Shown in pieces: positions 1-7,892 of a stretch of DNA of 64,000 nucleotides (positions are counted from its first letter, which is position 1; every line of letters begins with the position of its first letter). The DNA lies in assembly GCF_000332975.1 (NCBI RefSeq), contig NZ_BANR01000015.1:1-64000 (forward strand), in the 5' to 3' direction. Below the pieces are notes generated by a model. The model saw only the letters and a list, made by a program, of their open reading frames with translations. It was not told the origin of the DNA and ran no database searches. A program made the position numbers and the translations under genes. Source of the stretch: Gordonia aichiensis NBRC 108223. Lineage in GTDB: Bacteria; Actinomycetota; Actinomycetes; Mycobacteriales; Mycobacteriaceae.

Positions 1-966
1 TTCGCTTTCGGCGACATCACGCATGCGGTCGATGGTGGCCAGCGCGAGGTCGGGGTCGACTCCCCAGGTGATCGCCCTGATCTCCCACTCCGCGGGGCCA
101 CGGAAGTCCCAATCGGCGAGGAATCCGTCCAACGCCTTGGTGAAGTCGACGACCGCCGGAACCGTCGACGCCTGCAACCGCGCATACAGCCCCTTGGTGC
201 CAGCCTCGAACAGCGCTGCGACGTCGGGATCCTGTGCTTTTCGGCTGAGTTCCCACATACGCAGCGATGGCCCTGCGGAATCGACATTGCCCAGGCCTGC
301 GACCAGGGTGAGCGCCTGCTCCGGCTTCCCGACTGCCTCGGCGAGCTGAGCGATCGCACCCAGTCCGACGCCGCTCTTCAGGCTCGCCTCGATGTGGTGT
401 TTGAACAAGCGTCGCAGAAGTGTCTCGAAAGAGCGCATGCGCGAGACCAATTCGGTGTCTGTGAGCGCACTGATGTCGGGGCGGCTCGCCCTGATCTGGT
501 CGACCTCGACGCGGTCGGCGTCGTAGGCGGCGAGATCAGTGGCACCGAGTACCTGCTCGGCGAGCCAGGCGCCCGCCTTCTCCTCGTATTCCGGGTTCTC
601 GTCGAAGTCGCGCTTCTCGCTCTCGTAGCTCGGGATGCCCGGCATGTCGCCGAAGTACTGCAGGTCGACGGCCTCGGCAGACATCCCCGGGACGCGGACA
701 CCGAACAGTCGCATCAGCGACATGTTGATGTACAGATAGCTGCCGAAGGCCGGCAGCACATTGAACGGGACCGTCTCGTCGTAAAGGTCGTCATCCCACA
801 CACGGCACGCGACGAATGCGTCTCGCCAGCCCGGTTCCAGACAGTGCTGGAAACCGATTGATGCGTTCAGTGGCGTGATCGGATCGGGGAAGATCTCTCC
901 GACGTTGGCACGGGAGTAGAGGGGGAAGAGTTTGGAGGTCTCGTCCATGAGTGGCCAGTCGGTCAT
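1..966 (-). CDS. PEP-utilising enzyme family protein (3' end cut by window edge)
   Basis: A reading frame runs from an ATG at 966 to the window edge without a stop: 322 residues are visible and the C-terminus is missing. A strong AAGGAGG ribosome site lies 7 nt before the ATG. The N-terminus (MTDWPLMDETSKLFPLYSRA, then NVGEIFPDPITPLNAS) resembles the start of actinobacterial proteins labelled PEP-utilising enzyme or PEP synthase central region, relatives of rifampin phosphotransferase. The phosphohistidine swivel domain that would prove the family would lie beyond the edge, so the assignment rests on the N-terminal part. It is divergent from surE. A PPDK-like ATP-grasp protein at 7889-9391 and a ligase at 2710-4272 are close, suggesting a split dikinase-type phosphorylation step. 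The substrate cannot be read from the sequence. Confidence 0.6.
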   Translation of the reverse strand, partial: MTDWPLMDETSKLFPLYSRANVGEIFPDPITPLNASIGFQHCLEPGWRDAFVACRVWDDDLYDETVPFNVLPAFGSYLYINMSLMRLFGVRVPGMSAEAVDLQYFGDMPGIPSYESEKRDFDENPEYEEKAGAWLAEQVLGATDLAAYDADRVEVDQIRASRPDISALTDTELVSRMRSFETLLRRLFKHHIEASLKSGVGLGAIAQLAEAVGKPEQALTLVAGLGNVDSAGPSLRMWELSRKAQDPDVAALFEAGTKGLYARLQASTVPAVVDFTKALDGFLADWDFRGPAEWEIRAITWGVDPDLALATIDRMRDVAESE

Positions 967-1044
967 CCGGTGGCCTCCTTCCGGTTCGGATCGGGCGGCG
1001 TCGTCACCGACAAATGTTGCGGCGACTGATTAGCGAACGCTTCG

Positions 1045-1060
1045 TCACATTATTATGTGA
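1045..1060. promoter_or_regulatory. Perfect 6-bp inverted repeat, possible operator
   Basis: TCACAT-TATT-ATGTGA lies in the AT-rich gap between the divergent PEP-utilising gene and surE. The two arms are exact reverse complements. The size and position suit a dimeric helix-turn-helix regulator, but which one is unknown. Confidence 0.4.
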
Positions 1061-1227
1061 TGGCGCTCACTGTGTCAACGGTCTCTCAGCAGTTAGTTTG
1101 CCGATTATTGGCAAGATCGACGACGGTATTCGACTCGCAGTCTGGACATGTATGTGATCATTGAGTCACTATTTGTGTGTCGTCGATCCGGGGAAGCGAA
1201 TCAGGATCGACGCGGAAGGAGTGCAGC

Positions 1228-2016
1228 ATGCGTGTGCTGGTCACCAACGACGACGGCGTCGACGCCGAGGGATTGGTTGTTCTCGCAACAGCTTTGGTCG
1301 ATGAGGGCCACGACGTCGTGGTCGCTGCACCGACCACGGAGCGCAGCGGCAGCGGCAGTTCGATCGGTTCGATCGAGCACGGGACGAGAATCCCCATGCA
1401 GGAGACGCGCATCGACGAACTGGGCTCGACCCCGGTGTTCGCCGTCGACTGCCCGCCTGCGCTCGCGGTCATTGCCGCATGTGCCGGTGCATTCGGACCG
1501 CCCCCCGAACTCGTCGTCAGCGGGATCAACCCCGGACACAACACCGGCCGCTCGATTCTGTTCTCCAGCACCGTCGGGGCGGTTCTCGCGGCACGCGTGA
1601 CGGGTGTGAGCGGCGTGGCGGTCAGTACCGCGTTCGAGCCGAACCATCGTTACGACACCGCCGCGGCAGTCGCGCGATCCGTGGTGCGGTGGATGTCCGA
1701 CCGCGGGTCGACGCGCCTCACGCTCAACGTCAACGTCCCGGCAGTCGATGTCGCCGACCTCGATCGTGCCGTCATCACCACCCTTGCCGCCCAAAGCCTG
1801 TTCTCCCTGCGGATCTCACGCTCCGAGAGTGATCTCGTGCTGCATCGCGAGGAACGCGACGGCGGGTTCCGGCCCGGCACCGACGGCGCCGCAGTGGTCG
1901 ATGGCCATGTGTCGATCACCAGCCTGAACACCGTGGCGGACGCGAATGGCGTTCTGTCCGAAGCCGATACCCGGGCACTCGCCCGCGCCCTCGATCTGAC
2001 GCCGACCACTCTCTGA
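1228..2016 (+). CDS. surE: SurE-family 5'/3'-nucleotidase
   Basis: 262 residues, the usual SurE length. SurE proteins are divalent-metal nucleoside monophosphate phosphatases of the cytoplasm. The diagnostic N-terminal MRVLVTNDDG (metal-binding Asp-Asp) is present, followed near residue 90 by VVSGINPGHNTGRSILFSST, the family's Asn-rich and Ser/Thr active-site loop. The start at 1228 puts the motif at the very N-terminus and has GGAAGGA about 8 nt upstream; an upstream in-frame start at 1177 would add 17 residues that the family lacks. It is a single gene, convergent with the winged-helix gene downstream and separated from it by a hairpin. Its nearness to the P450 cluster may be coincidental. 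Confidence 0.9.
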   Translation: MRVLVTNDDGVDAEGLVVLATALVDEGHDVVVAAPTTERSGSGSSIGSIEHGTRIPMQETRIDELGSTPVFAVDCPPALAVIAACAGAFGPPPELVVSGINPGHNTGRSILFSSTVGAVLAARVTGVSGVAVSTAFEPNHRYDTAAAVARSVVRWMSDRGSTRLTLNVNVPAVDVADLDRAVITTLAAQSLFSLRISRSESDLVLHREERDGGFRPGTDGAAVVDGHVSITSLNTVADANGVLSEADTRALARALDLTPTTL

Positions 2017-2025
2017 CGCACGGCA

Positions 2026-2067
2026 GCCCACGCCGGACCCGGTTGTCAACCAGAGCCCGGCGTGGGC
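2026..2067. terminator. Hairpin between convergent genes
   Basis: GCCCACGCCGG and CCGGCGTGGGC form an exact 11-bp stem. The 20-nt loop holds a smaller GGTTG-T-CAACC hairpin. It lies between the stop of surE and the stop of the convergent winged-helix gene and probably serves both. There is no clear T-run. Confidence 0.65.
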
Positions 2068-2083
2068 CGGCGGTCCGAGGCCG

Positions 2084-2713
2084 TCACCCCTCGTCGTCGG
2101 CCCCGCGCTCACGCCCCGTGGTGGTCAGGAGATCTTGGTGCAGTTCCATCCAGATGTCGTGATAGCTGTCGTACATCGGTCGGGCGAACGCCGCGGTGTC
2201 GCCGCCGTGCACACGCTCCAGCGCCCGGGCCAGCCGATCGTCGTAGCGTGCAAGACGTGCCACGTCGGAGGCGGCGGTGGTCAGCACTCCAACGATCTGA
2301 TCGTGGACCCGATCCAGATCGGAGATCACCGCGGCGTCGTACGTGGTGTCGGAGTGATCGTTGGGCGTGGTGTCATCCTTCATCTGCCAGGCGGCGCACA
2401 CCCGCTTGAACTCACCGTTGATCGGCAGGAACGCTTCGTACGCCGCGTCCATCGCCTCGCGTTCGGATGCCGAGAGTGGATGTGCTGCACGCAGTTCTGC
2501 CAAACGTTCACGTCCCTTGGGGGTGATGAGCGTCCCCGATACCCGACCCTCGCGGCGGAGGACGAGTCCGTCGTCGAGCGCAGTGGTGACGACCGCCGAG
2601 AGTGCCTCCTCGTCGAGTCCGGTCATCGCCGACAGCACCGAGTCGGAGGCGAGTCCCTTCACCGCGAGGGCGTGCAGCGTTTCCAGCAGTGTCGTATCGG
2701 TTGTCGTTGTCAT
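2084..2713 (-). CDS. Winged-helix protein next to the acyl-CoA ligase
   Basis: 209 residues. The first 75 or so look like a winged-helix DNA-binding domain (helices around ETLHALAVKGLASDSVLSAM, then a wing ending LITPKGRERLAEL), as in MarR/PadR-like regulators. The rest is helical and ends with MYDSYHDIWMELHQDLL; I do not recognise a named family for it. The ATG overlaps the ligase stop as ATGA (2710-2713), so the two are cotranslated. A similar tripartite grouping (ATP-grasp dikinase, PEP-utilising protein, small third protein) occurs in phenylphosphate synthase, so a non-regulatory role as a third subunit is possible but speculative. Confidence 0.6.
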   Translation of the reverse strand: MTTTTDTTLLETLHALAVKGLASDSVLSAMTGLDEEALSAVVTTALDDGLVLRREGRVSGTLITPKGRERLAELRAAHPLSASEREAMDAAYEAFLPINGEFKRVCAAWQMKDDTTPNDHSDTTYDAAVISDLDRVHDQIVGVLTTAASDVARLARYDDRLARALERVHGGDTAAFARPMYDSYHDIWMELHQDLLTTTGRERGADDEG

Positions 2714-4272
2714 ACCTTTTCTCCTTCGGGAGTGGACGTGTTGTGGCCGTAGGTCTCTGCGAGGGTTTGCTTGTTGAGCTTGCCCGTGGGCAGCCTCGGG
2801 AGCTCGTCGACGAAGTCGACGATGCGCGGAGCCTTGTAGTGCGCCAACCGGTCTCGGCAGAAGTCGATCAGCTCCTGCGCGGTCAGACCCGACCCGCTGG
2901 TGCGCTGGACAACCGCCTTGACGGCTTCGCCGAACTCCGCGTCGGGTACTCCGAGGACTGCGCCGTCGAGTACCTCGGGATGCGAGAGCACCACCTCCTC
3001 GACCTCCTCGGGATAGATGTTGACTCCTCCGGAGATGATCATGTGTCCCGCGCGCCCGACGAGATACAGATACCCGTCGCGCAGATAGCCGATGTCGCCC
3101 ATCTGCCGACGTGTCGGCCGTGGGCCGGCGTTGTCGTAGGCAGTCGGTGTGGTCTGCTCGAAGCAGACGCGGCCCCGCTTGCCCTCGGGCAGGTCGTTGC
3201 CGTCGTCGTCGACGATGCTGACCCGCGTGGCACCGAGCGGTCGTCCGACGGATCCCGGATGGGTCGCCGCCTCCTCCGGATCGATGTACGTGTGTCCGTA
3301 TCCCTCTGAGGCTCCGTAGTACTCGTGCAGGATCGGACCCCACCACTGTTCCAGCTGATCTTTGACCTCCGGCGGACACGGTGCGCCCGAGGTGAACGCG
3401 GTCCGGTGTGTCTCCGACAGTTCGACGTCGGCGCGATCAGGAAGGCGAAGCAACCGGATCAACATCGTCGGAACCCACTGGGAATGCGTGACACCGTGCC
3501 GTGTGATCGCCTCCATCGCCCCGCGCGCGTCGAATCGCTCCATGCACACCACGGTGCCGCCTGCGGCGAGCGTCATGAGTCCAAAGGTGAACGGCGCCGC
3601 ATGGTAGTTGGGGGCAGGCGAGAGAAGCACCGTGTCCCGATCGATGCCGAGCTTCTCGACGAGGCCCGAATGCCGTTGTGGCGCCTGTGCAGGATGCACG
3701 TTGAGCAGTTGCTGAGCAAAGCGCTTCGGCCGCCCGGTGGTTCCGCCGCTGTAGAGCACACGCGCTCCAAGACGTTCATCCGCGATCGGAGTGGTCGGCT
3801 GATCACGCAGCGCGTCGGCCATCGACGGATACCCGTGCGCCGAGCCTCCGACAACGAGCACATCGACCGCACCCGCTTCATTCCCGTCCTGCCCCATGAG
3901 CCGGAGCGCTTCAACGACGCCGTCGACGAGCATCGCACTCGTGACGACGGCACGCGGTTGCGCTTCAGCGAGCAGGGCAGCCAGTTCGCTCGGTTTCAGG
4001 TGCCAGTTGACCGGGGTCACGTACAGCCCACTGCGCATACCGGCAGCGACAACCACGGGCCACGCGATGTTGTTCTCCATGGCGATCACCACGGAGTCAC
4101 CGGGCCGGACCCCCTGCGCTCGCCAGTGGCGGGCGAGTTGATTCGACGCCGCGTCCAGCTCCCCGTAGGTCATCGAGTCGCCGGCGGCCGCCATCACGTA
4201 GGCGAGGGCGTCTGGATGATCGGCAGCGATGGTCGGTGGATACACGAACTCCCCTAATTTGCGAACTTCCAA
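2710..4272 (-). CDS. Acyl-CoA synthetase / AMP-dependent ligase
   Basis: 520 residues, of the ANL superfamily, which activates a carboxylic acid as acyl-AMP and then acyl-CoA. The visible motifs, in order, are the P-loop VLYSGGTTGRPKRF, EYYGASEGYGHTY (A5), GDIGYLRDGYLYLVGR (A7/A8 hinge), GGVNIYPEEVEEV and the C-terminal PRLPTGKLNK with the catalytic lysine. The predicted start is a TTG at 4272 without a convincing ribosome site; a GTG at 4245 is an alternative but has AGGGGAG only 3 nt away. It is divergent from the P450 operon across 163 bp that contains an inverted repeat. It probably activates the acid made by the P450, SDR and aldehyde dehydrogenase, but specificity cannot be read. Confidence 0.85.
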   Translation of the reverse strand: MEVRKLGEFVYPPTIAADHPDALAYVMAAAGDSMTYGELDAASNQLARHWRAQGVRPGDSVVIAMENNIAWPVVVAAGMRSGLYVTPVNWHLKPSELAALLAEAQPRAVVTSAMLVDGVVEALRLMGQDGNEAGAVDVLVVGGSAHGYPSMADALRDQPTTPIADERLGARVLYSGGTTGRPKRFAQQLLNVHPAQAPQRHSGLVEKLGIDRDTVLLSPAPNYHAAPFTFGLMTLAAGGTVVCMERFDARGAMEAITRHGVTHSQWVPTMLIRLLRLPDRADVELSETHRTAFTSGAPCPPEVKDQLEQWWGPILHEYYGASEGYGHTYIDPEEAATHPGSVGRPLGATRVSIVDDDGNDLPEGKRGRVCFEQTTPTAYDNAGPRPTRRQMGDIGYLRDGYLYLVGRAGHMIISGGVNIYPEEVEEVVLSHPEVLDGAVLGVPDAEFGEAVKAVVQRTSGSGLTAQELIDFCRDRLAHYKAPRIVDFVDELPRLPTGKLNKQTLAETYGHNTSTPEGEKV

Positions 4273-4346
4273 TCACATTGCGAAAGGTGCTGGTGAGCGA
4301 CCTCTACACCCGCGATCAGGTTGGTTGCTGGTTCACTTTTGATTGT

Positions 4347-4363
4347 TGCTGTGGTTCACAGCA
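4347..4363. promoter_or_regulatory. Inverted repeat between ligase and P450 genes
   Basis: TGCTGTG-GTT-CACAGCA has exact 7-bp arms. A related half (GTTGCTGGTTCAC) lies just upstream at 4325-4337. This is a plausible operator for the TetR protein encoded at 9417-10112, controlling both divergent units. Confidence 0.5.
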
Positions 4364-4435
4364 CACGATAGTCTATGATTTAGTGAAATTGCAGTCGCAA
4401 ACCAAATTGAGTTCGTACCACCTACGGGAGTCGAC

Positions 4436-5638
4436 ATGACGACGGTCGAGAACCTTGACCTGATGGACCTCCGACCCTTCGCCGAGGGCAGGGACGCGGC
4501 GCTGTTCGCACACCTCCGCGACGAGGATCCGCTCCACTGGAACGCCGAGCCGGGCGATGGGCCCGGCTTCTGGTCGGTCACCAGGTACGACGACGTCAAG
4601 ACCGTGGCGTCGGACTACGAGACTTTCACGGTCACCGAGGGCACACAGATCCCCAGTCGTCGAGCGGAGGGCGAGGGTGCGCGCAGCATTCACCATCTCG
4701 ATCCGCCCGAGCACGATTCGCTGCGCAAGATCGTCACTCCCCACGTGCGCGCGGTCAAACTGAAGTCACTGGAATCCGATATCGCCGCGGTTGTCGATGA
4801 TCTTCTGGACAAGGCTGTGGCGGCCGGTGACATCGACTTCGTCGCCAATGTGTCCTCTCAACTCCCACTCGTGATGATCGGCCGACTACTCGGAGCGCCT
4901 CTCGAGGACTGCCCGAACCTGCTGCGGTGGACCAACCAGATGGCCAGCGAGGATCCCGACTACTCCGAGGGACCCGAGACCGCGGTGAAGGCACGCGACG
5001 AGGTCTTCGGCTACTTCCGCGCCCTCGAGAAGCTACGACGCGAATGTCCGGCGCAGGACCTGGTGAGTGTCCTGACCGCCGCGGAACTCGACGGCGTCCC
5101 GCTCTCGCGGGGTTATCTCGATGCGTACTACCTGATCCTGATGGTCGCTGGCAATGAGACGACCCGAAACCTGTTGTCGGGCGGCGTGAATGTCCTCGCG
5201 GAGAATCCGCAGTGGTGGGATTTCATGCGCGAGAACCCGGCGAAGATCCGCGTCGTGGTCGAGGAGATGGTGCGCTGGGTCTCGCCTGTGCTGTCGATGC
5301 GACGCACCGCCACACGCGACGTCGAGATGCACGGGAAGACCATCGCCGCGGGCGACAAGGTGGTCATGTGGTTCTGCTCGGCCAATCGTGACGACCGCGT
5401 TTTCGACGACCCCGAGACGTTCATCGGCAACCGCTTCCCCAATGAGCACCTCGGATTCGGCTGGGGAGCACACGCGTGCCTCGGCGCAAACCTCGCCAAG
5501 ATGGAGGCCAGACTCTTCTTCACCCGAGTGATCGAGCGAGGCCTCCGGATCGACGTGCTCGACGCACCGAACCGTTTGCAGAGCAACTTCTTCCGCGGCA
5601 TCAAGACCCTTCCGGTCTCCATCGGGACGTCATCATGA
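4436..5638 (+). CDS. Cytochrome P450 monooxygenase
   Basis: 400 residues, a soluble bacterial CYP. Near residue 238 is the I-helix oxygen-activation motif VAGNETTRN. The K-helix ExxR is EEMVRW, and the heme loop is FGWGAHACLG, whose cysteine ligates heme. The start is an ATG with GGGAG upstream. It is the first gene of an operon in which every following gene overlaps its predecessor by 4 nt (ATGA), save the regulator. Electrons probably come from the 2Fe-2S flavin reductase at 10109-11146, because no separate ferredoxin gene is seen. The substrate is unknown; the aldehyde dehydrogenase and SDR downstream suggest oxidation of a hydroxylated or dealkylated product. Confidence 0.93.
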   Translation: MTTVENLDLMDLRPFAEGRDAALFAHLRDEDPLHWNAEPGDGPGFWSVTRYDDVKTVASDYETFTVTEGTQIPSRRAEGEGARSIHHLDPPEHDSLRKIVTPHVRAVKLKSLESDIAAVVDDLLDKAVAAGDIDFVANVSSQLPLVMIGRLLGAPLEDCPNLLRWTNQMASEDPDYSEGPETAVKARDEVFGYFRALEKLRRECPAQDLVSVLTAAELDGVPLSRGYLDAYYLILMVAGNETTRNLLSGGVNVLAENPQWWDFMRENPAKIRVVVEEMVRWVSPVLSMRRTATRDVEMHGKTIAAGDKVVMWFCSANRDDRVFDDPETFIGNRFPNEHLGFGWGAHACLGANLAKMEARLFFTRVIERGLRIDVLDAPNRLQSNFFRGIKTLPVSIGTSS

Positions 5639-7077
5639 CCGGTCGACAGCCGGCTGAACACAGGAGCGCACCCGCGGCGATCATCGGCGACGACGAGGTG
5701 CACTCGACCGAACGCGTCGAGGTCATCGATCCCTACCGGGGTGACGTCGTCGGCACCGTCGAGTGCGCCGACGCCGATGCCGTCTCCGCGGCGGTGTCGG
5801 CAGCAGCAGTCGCGGCACGCGCGTGGGCGGACACCGCGGTAGCCGAACGCGCTGCGACGCTTCGGCGTACCGCAGCACTCATCGAGGACCCCCAGCGCGG
5901 TCTCGCCGCGACGGTGACCCGTGAGATGGGCATGCCGACGATGTTGGCCGCCGCCACCCAACAGGTGATGCCCGCAACGGTGCTGCGCGCCATGGCCGAT
6001 GCCGCGGGAACCTTCGAGTGGGAGAAGCCGATCGACGGCGCGACACTGCGGCACGTGCCCGTCGGCGTTGTCGCGGCGATCACGCCGTGGAACATGCCTG
6101 TCCACCAAATCGTCGCCAAGATCTCAGCCGCATTCGCAGCAGGCTGTGCCGTGGTGCTCAAGCCGTCGGAGCTGACGCCGTTCGACGCACTCGACGTGCG
6201 CCGCTGCTTCGTCGACGCCGGTCTCCCGCCCGGTCTCTTCGCAGTGGTCAACGGTGCCGGAGCACAGACCGGCAGCCTGCTGACCTCCCACCCGGGGCTC
6301 GGACACGTCTCCTTCACCGGATCGGTCGACGCCGGACGCGCCGTAGCCCGCTCGGCCGCCGGGAATCTCGTTCGCGCCACACTCGAGCTCGGCGGCAAAT
6401 CACCCGCAGTGGTCCTGCCCGACGCCGATCTCGCCGCGGTGATCCCCCGTGTCGTCGCGAGCGGACTCGTCAATTCCGGCCAGGCGTGCAATGCCACGAC
6501 ACGTTTGGTGCTCCCCCGTCGCCACCAGGACGAGATCGAGCGGCTCCTCGTCGACGCCGCGAGCGCGTCAGTACTCGGCGACCCGGCCGATCCGTCCACG
6601 ACCATGGGCCCGCTCGCCTCCCGGCTACAGACCGACCGGGTCCTCGACCACATCGAGAAGGCGCGCGCCGACGGCGGTCACCTGCTCACCGGGACTGGCC
6701 ACGCGCGCCGCATCGGCCCGAGCGACGGGTTCATCGAGCCCACCATCATCACCGAACTCGGGCCTGCGGCACGCGCTGTGCGTGAGGAGATCTTCGGGCC
6801 CGTGCTGGTCACCCAGTTCTACGACACCGTCGATGAGGCTGTCGAGATCGCCAACGACTGTGACTACGGGCTCTCCGCCGAGGTCTGGTCGGCGGACACC
6901 GACGCCGCCCGCGATGTTGCCGCGGCCCTCGAGGTCGGGCAGATCAAGATCAATGGCGTCCGCACCCGGGAACGTCCGTCCGTGCCGTTCGGCGGCATGA
7001 AGCTCTCGGGATACGGACGCGAGCTCGGCGCAACCGGACTGGCCGAGTTCACCGAGATCCAGGCGGTGATGGCATGA
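5635..7077 (+). CDS. NAD(P)-dependent aldehyde dehydrogenase
   Basis: 480 residues, full length for the family. The oxyanion and nucleotide motif is ITPWNMP. The general base glutamate is in LELGGKS and the catalytic cysteine in NSGQACNATTR. The C-terminal EEIFGPVL and PFGGMKLSGYGRELG are also present. The start at 5635 overlaps the P450 stop (ATGA). It would oxidise an aldehyde released by the P450/SDR steps to the acid, which the divergent ligase could activate. The longer in-frame extension to 5476 lies wholly inside the P450 gene and is not used. Confidence 0.92.
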   Translation: MTGRQPAEHRSAPAAIIGDDEVHSTERVEVIDPYRGDVVGTVECADADAVSAAVSAAAVAARAWADTAVAERAATLRRTAALIEDPQRGLAATVTREMGMPTMLAAATQQVMPATVLRAMADAAGTFEWEKPIDGATLRHVPVGVVAAITPWNMPVHQIVAKISAAFAAGCAVVLKPSELTPFDALDVRRCFVDAGLPPGLFAVVNGAGAQTGSLLTSHPGLGHVSFTGSVDAGRAVARSAAGNLVRATLELGGKSPAVVLPDADLAAVIPRVVASGLVNSGQACNATTRLVLPRRHQDEIERLLVDAASASVLGDPADPSTTMGPLASRLQTDRVLDHIEKARADGGHLLTGTGHARRIGPSDGFIEPTIITELGPAARAVREEIFGPVLVTQFYDTVDEAVEIANDCDYGLSAEVWSADTDAARDVAAALEVGQIKINGVRTRERPSVPFGGMKLSGYGRELGATGLAEFTEIQAVMA

Positions 7078-7892
7078 CAACGTACGTGATCTCCGGCGCG
7101 GCGTCGGGAATCGGACTCGCGCTGGTGACCCGACTACTGCAGTCGCGCAACGATCTCCGACTGATCGGCATCGATCTCACCGAGTGCCCTGACCCGCGAG
7201 TGCACTCACTGCGCTGCGACCTCTCCGATCTCGACGCCATTGCATCCCTTGACCTCCCCGACCACATCGACGGGCTGGCCAACGTCGCAGGCGTCCCGGG
7301 TACCGCGCCTGCCGAACTCGTCCTCGCGGTCAACACCCTCGGGCCGCGCGCGCTCACCGCGCGGGCGCTCGCCTCGATGGAGTCCGGCGCGTCCGTGGTC
7401 AACGTGTCGTCGATCGCCGCGCACCGGAACACACTGCCGTCCAACGCCATCGACGAGTTACTCGCCGTCACCGACCGAACCGGGCTGAGCGGATGGCTCA
7501 CCAGGCATCGACTCGACGGCCCCGCTGCGTATGACACATCCAAGCGCGCACTCACCGACTGGACGGTGCTGCTCAGCGCCGACCTGCTGTTCCGAGGCAT
7601 CCGCGTCAACTCGGTGAGCCCCGGCCCGACCGAGACGCCGATACTCTCCGACTTCGAGCAGTCGATGGGCGTCGACGCGATCGCGCGGTCGGCAGGAGCC
7701 GTCGGCAGGCACGGCACCGCCGCCGAATCCGCTGCAGCCGTCGAGTTCCTCCTCTCCGACGACGCATCGTGGATCAACGGCATCGACATCCCGGTCGAGG
7801 GTGGTCTGACCGCACTCCGCACCGCCGCCCAGCGGCCTGCCGTGATCGCACCCGACAACACCCGCACCTCTGTGAAGGGAGCACTCCGATGA
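7074..7892 (+). CDS. Short-chain dehydrogenase/reductase
   Basis: 272 residues. The Rossmann motif is SGAASGIG near residue 7, with NVAG in place of the usual NNAG, VVNVSS containing the catalytic serine, and AAYDTSKRA giving the Tyr-x-x-x-Lys pair. The end has the usual VNSVSPGPTETPI segment. Between the serine and tyrosine there is a longer insert (about 40 residues) than in most SDRs, as in 3-alpha-hydroxysteroid dehydrogenase-like members. It overlaps both neighbours by ATGA. The likely role is alcohol/ketone interconversion in the P450 pathway. Confidence 0.9.
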   Translation: MTTYVISGAASGIGLALVTRLLQSRNDLRLIGIDLTECPDPRVHSLRCDLSDLDAIASLDLPDHIDGLANVAGVPGTAPAELVLAVNTLGPRALTARALASMESGASVVNVSSIAAHRNTLPSNAIDELLAVTDRTGLSGWLTRHRLDGPAAYDTSKRALTDWTVLLSADLLFRGIRVNSVSPGPTETPILSDFEQSMGVDAIARSAGAVGRHGTAAESAAAVEFLLSDDASWINGIDIPVEGGLTALRTAAQRPAVIAPDNTRTSVKGALR

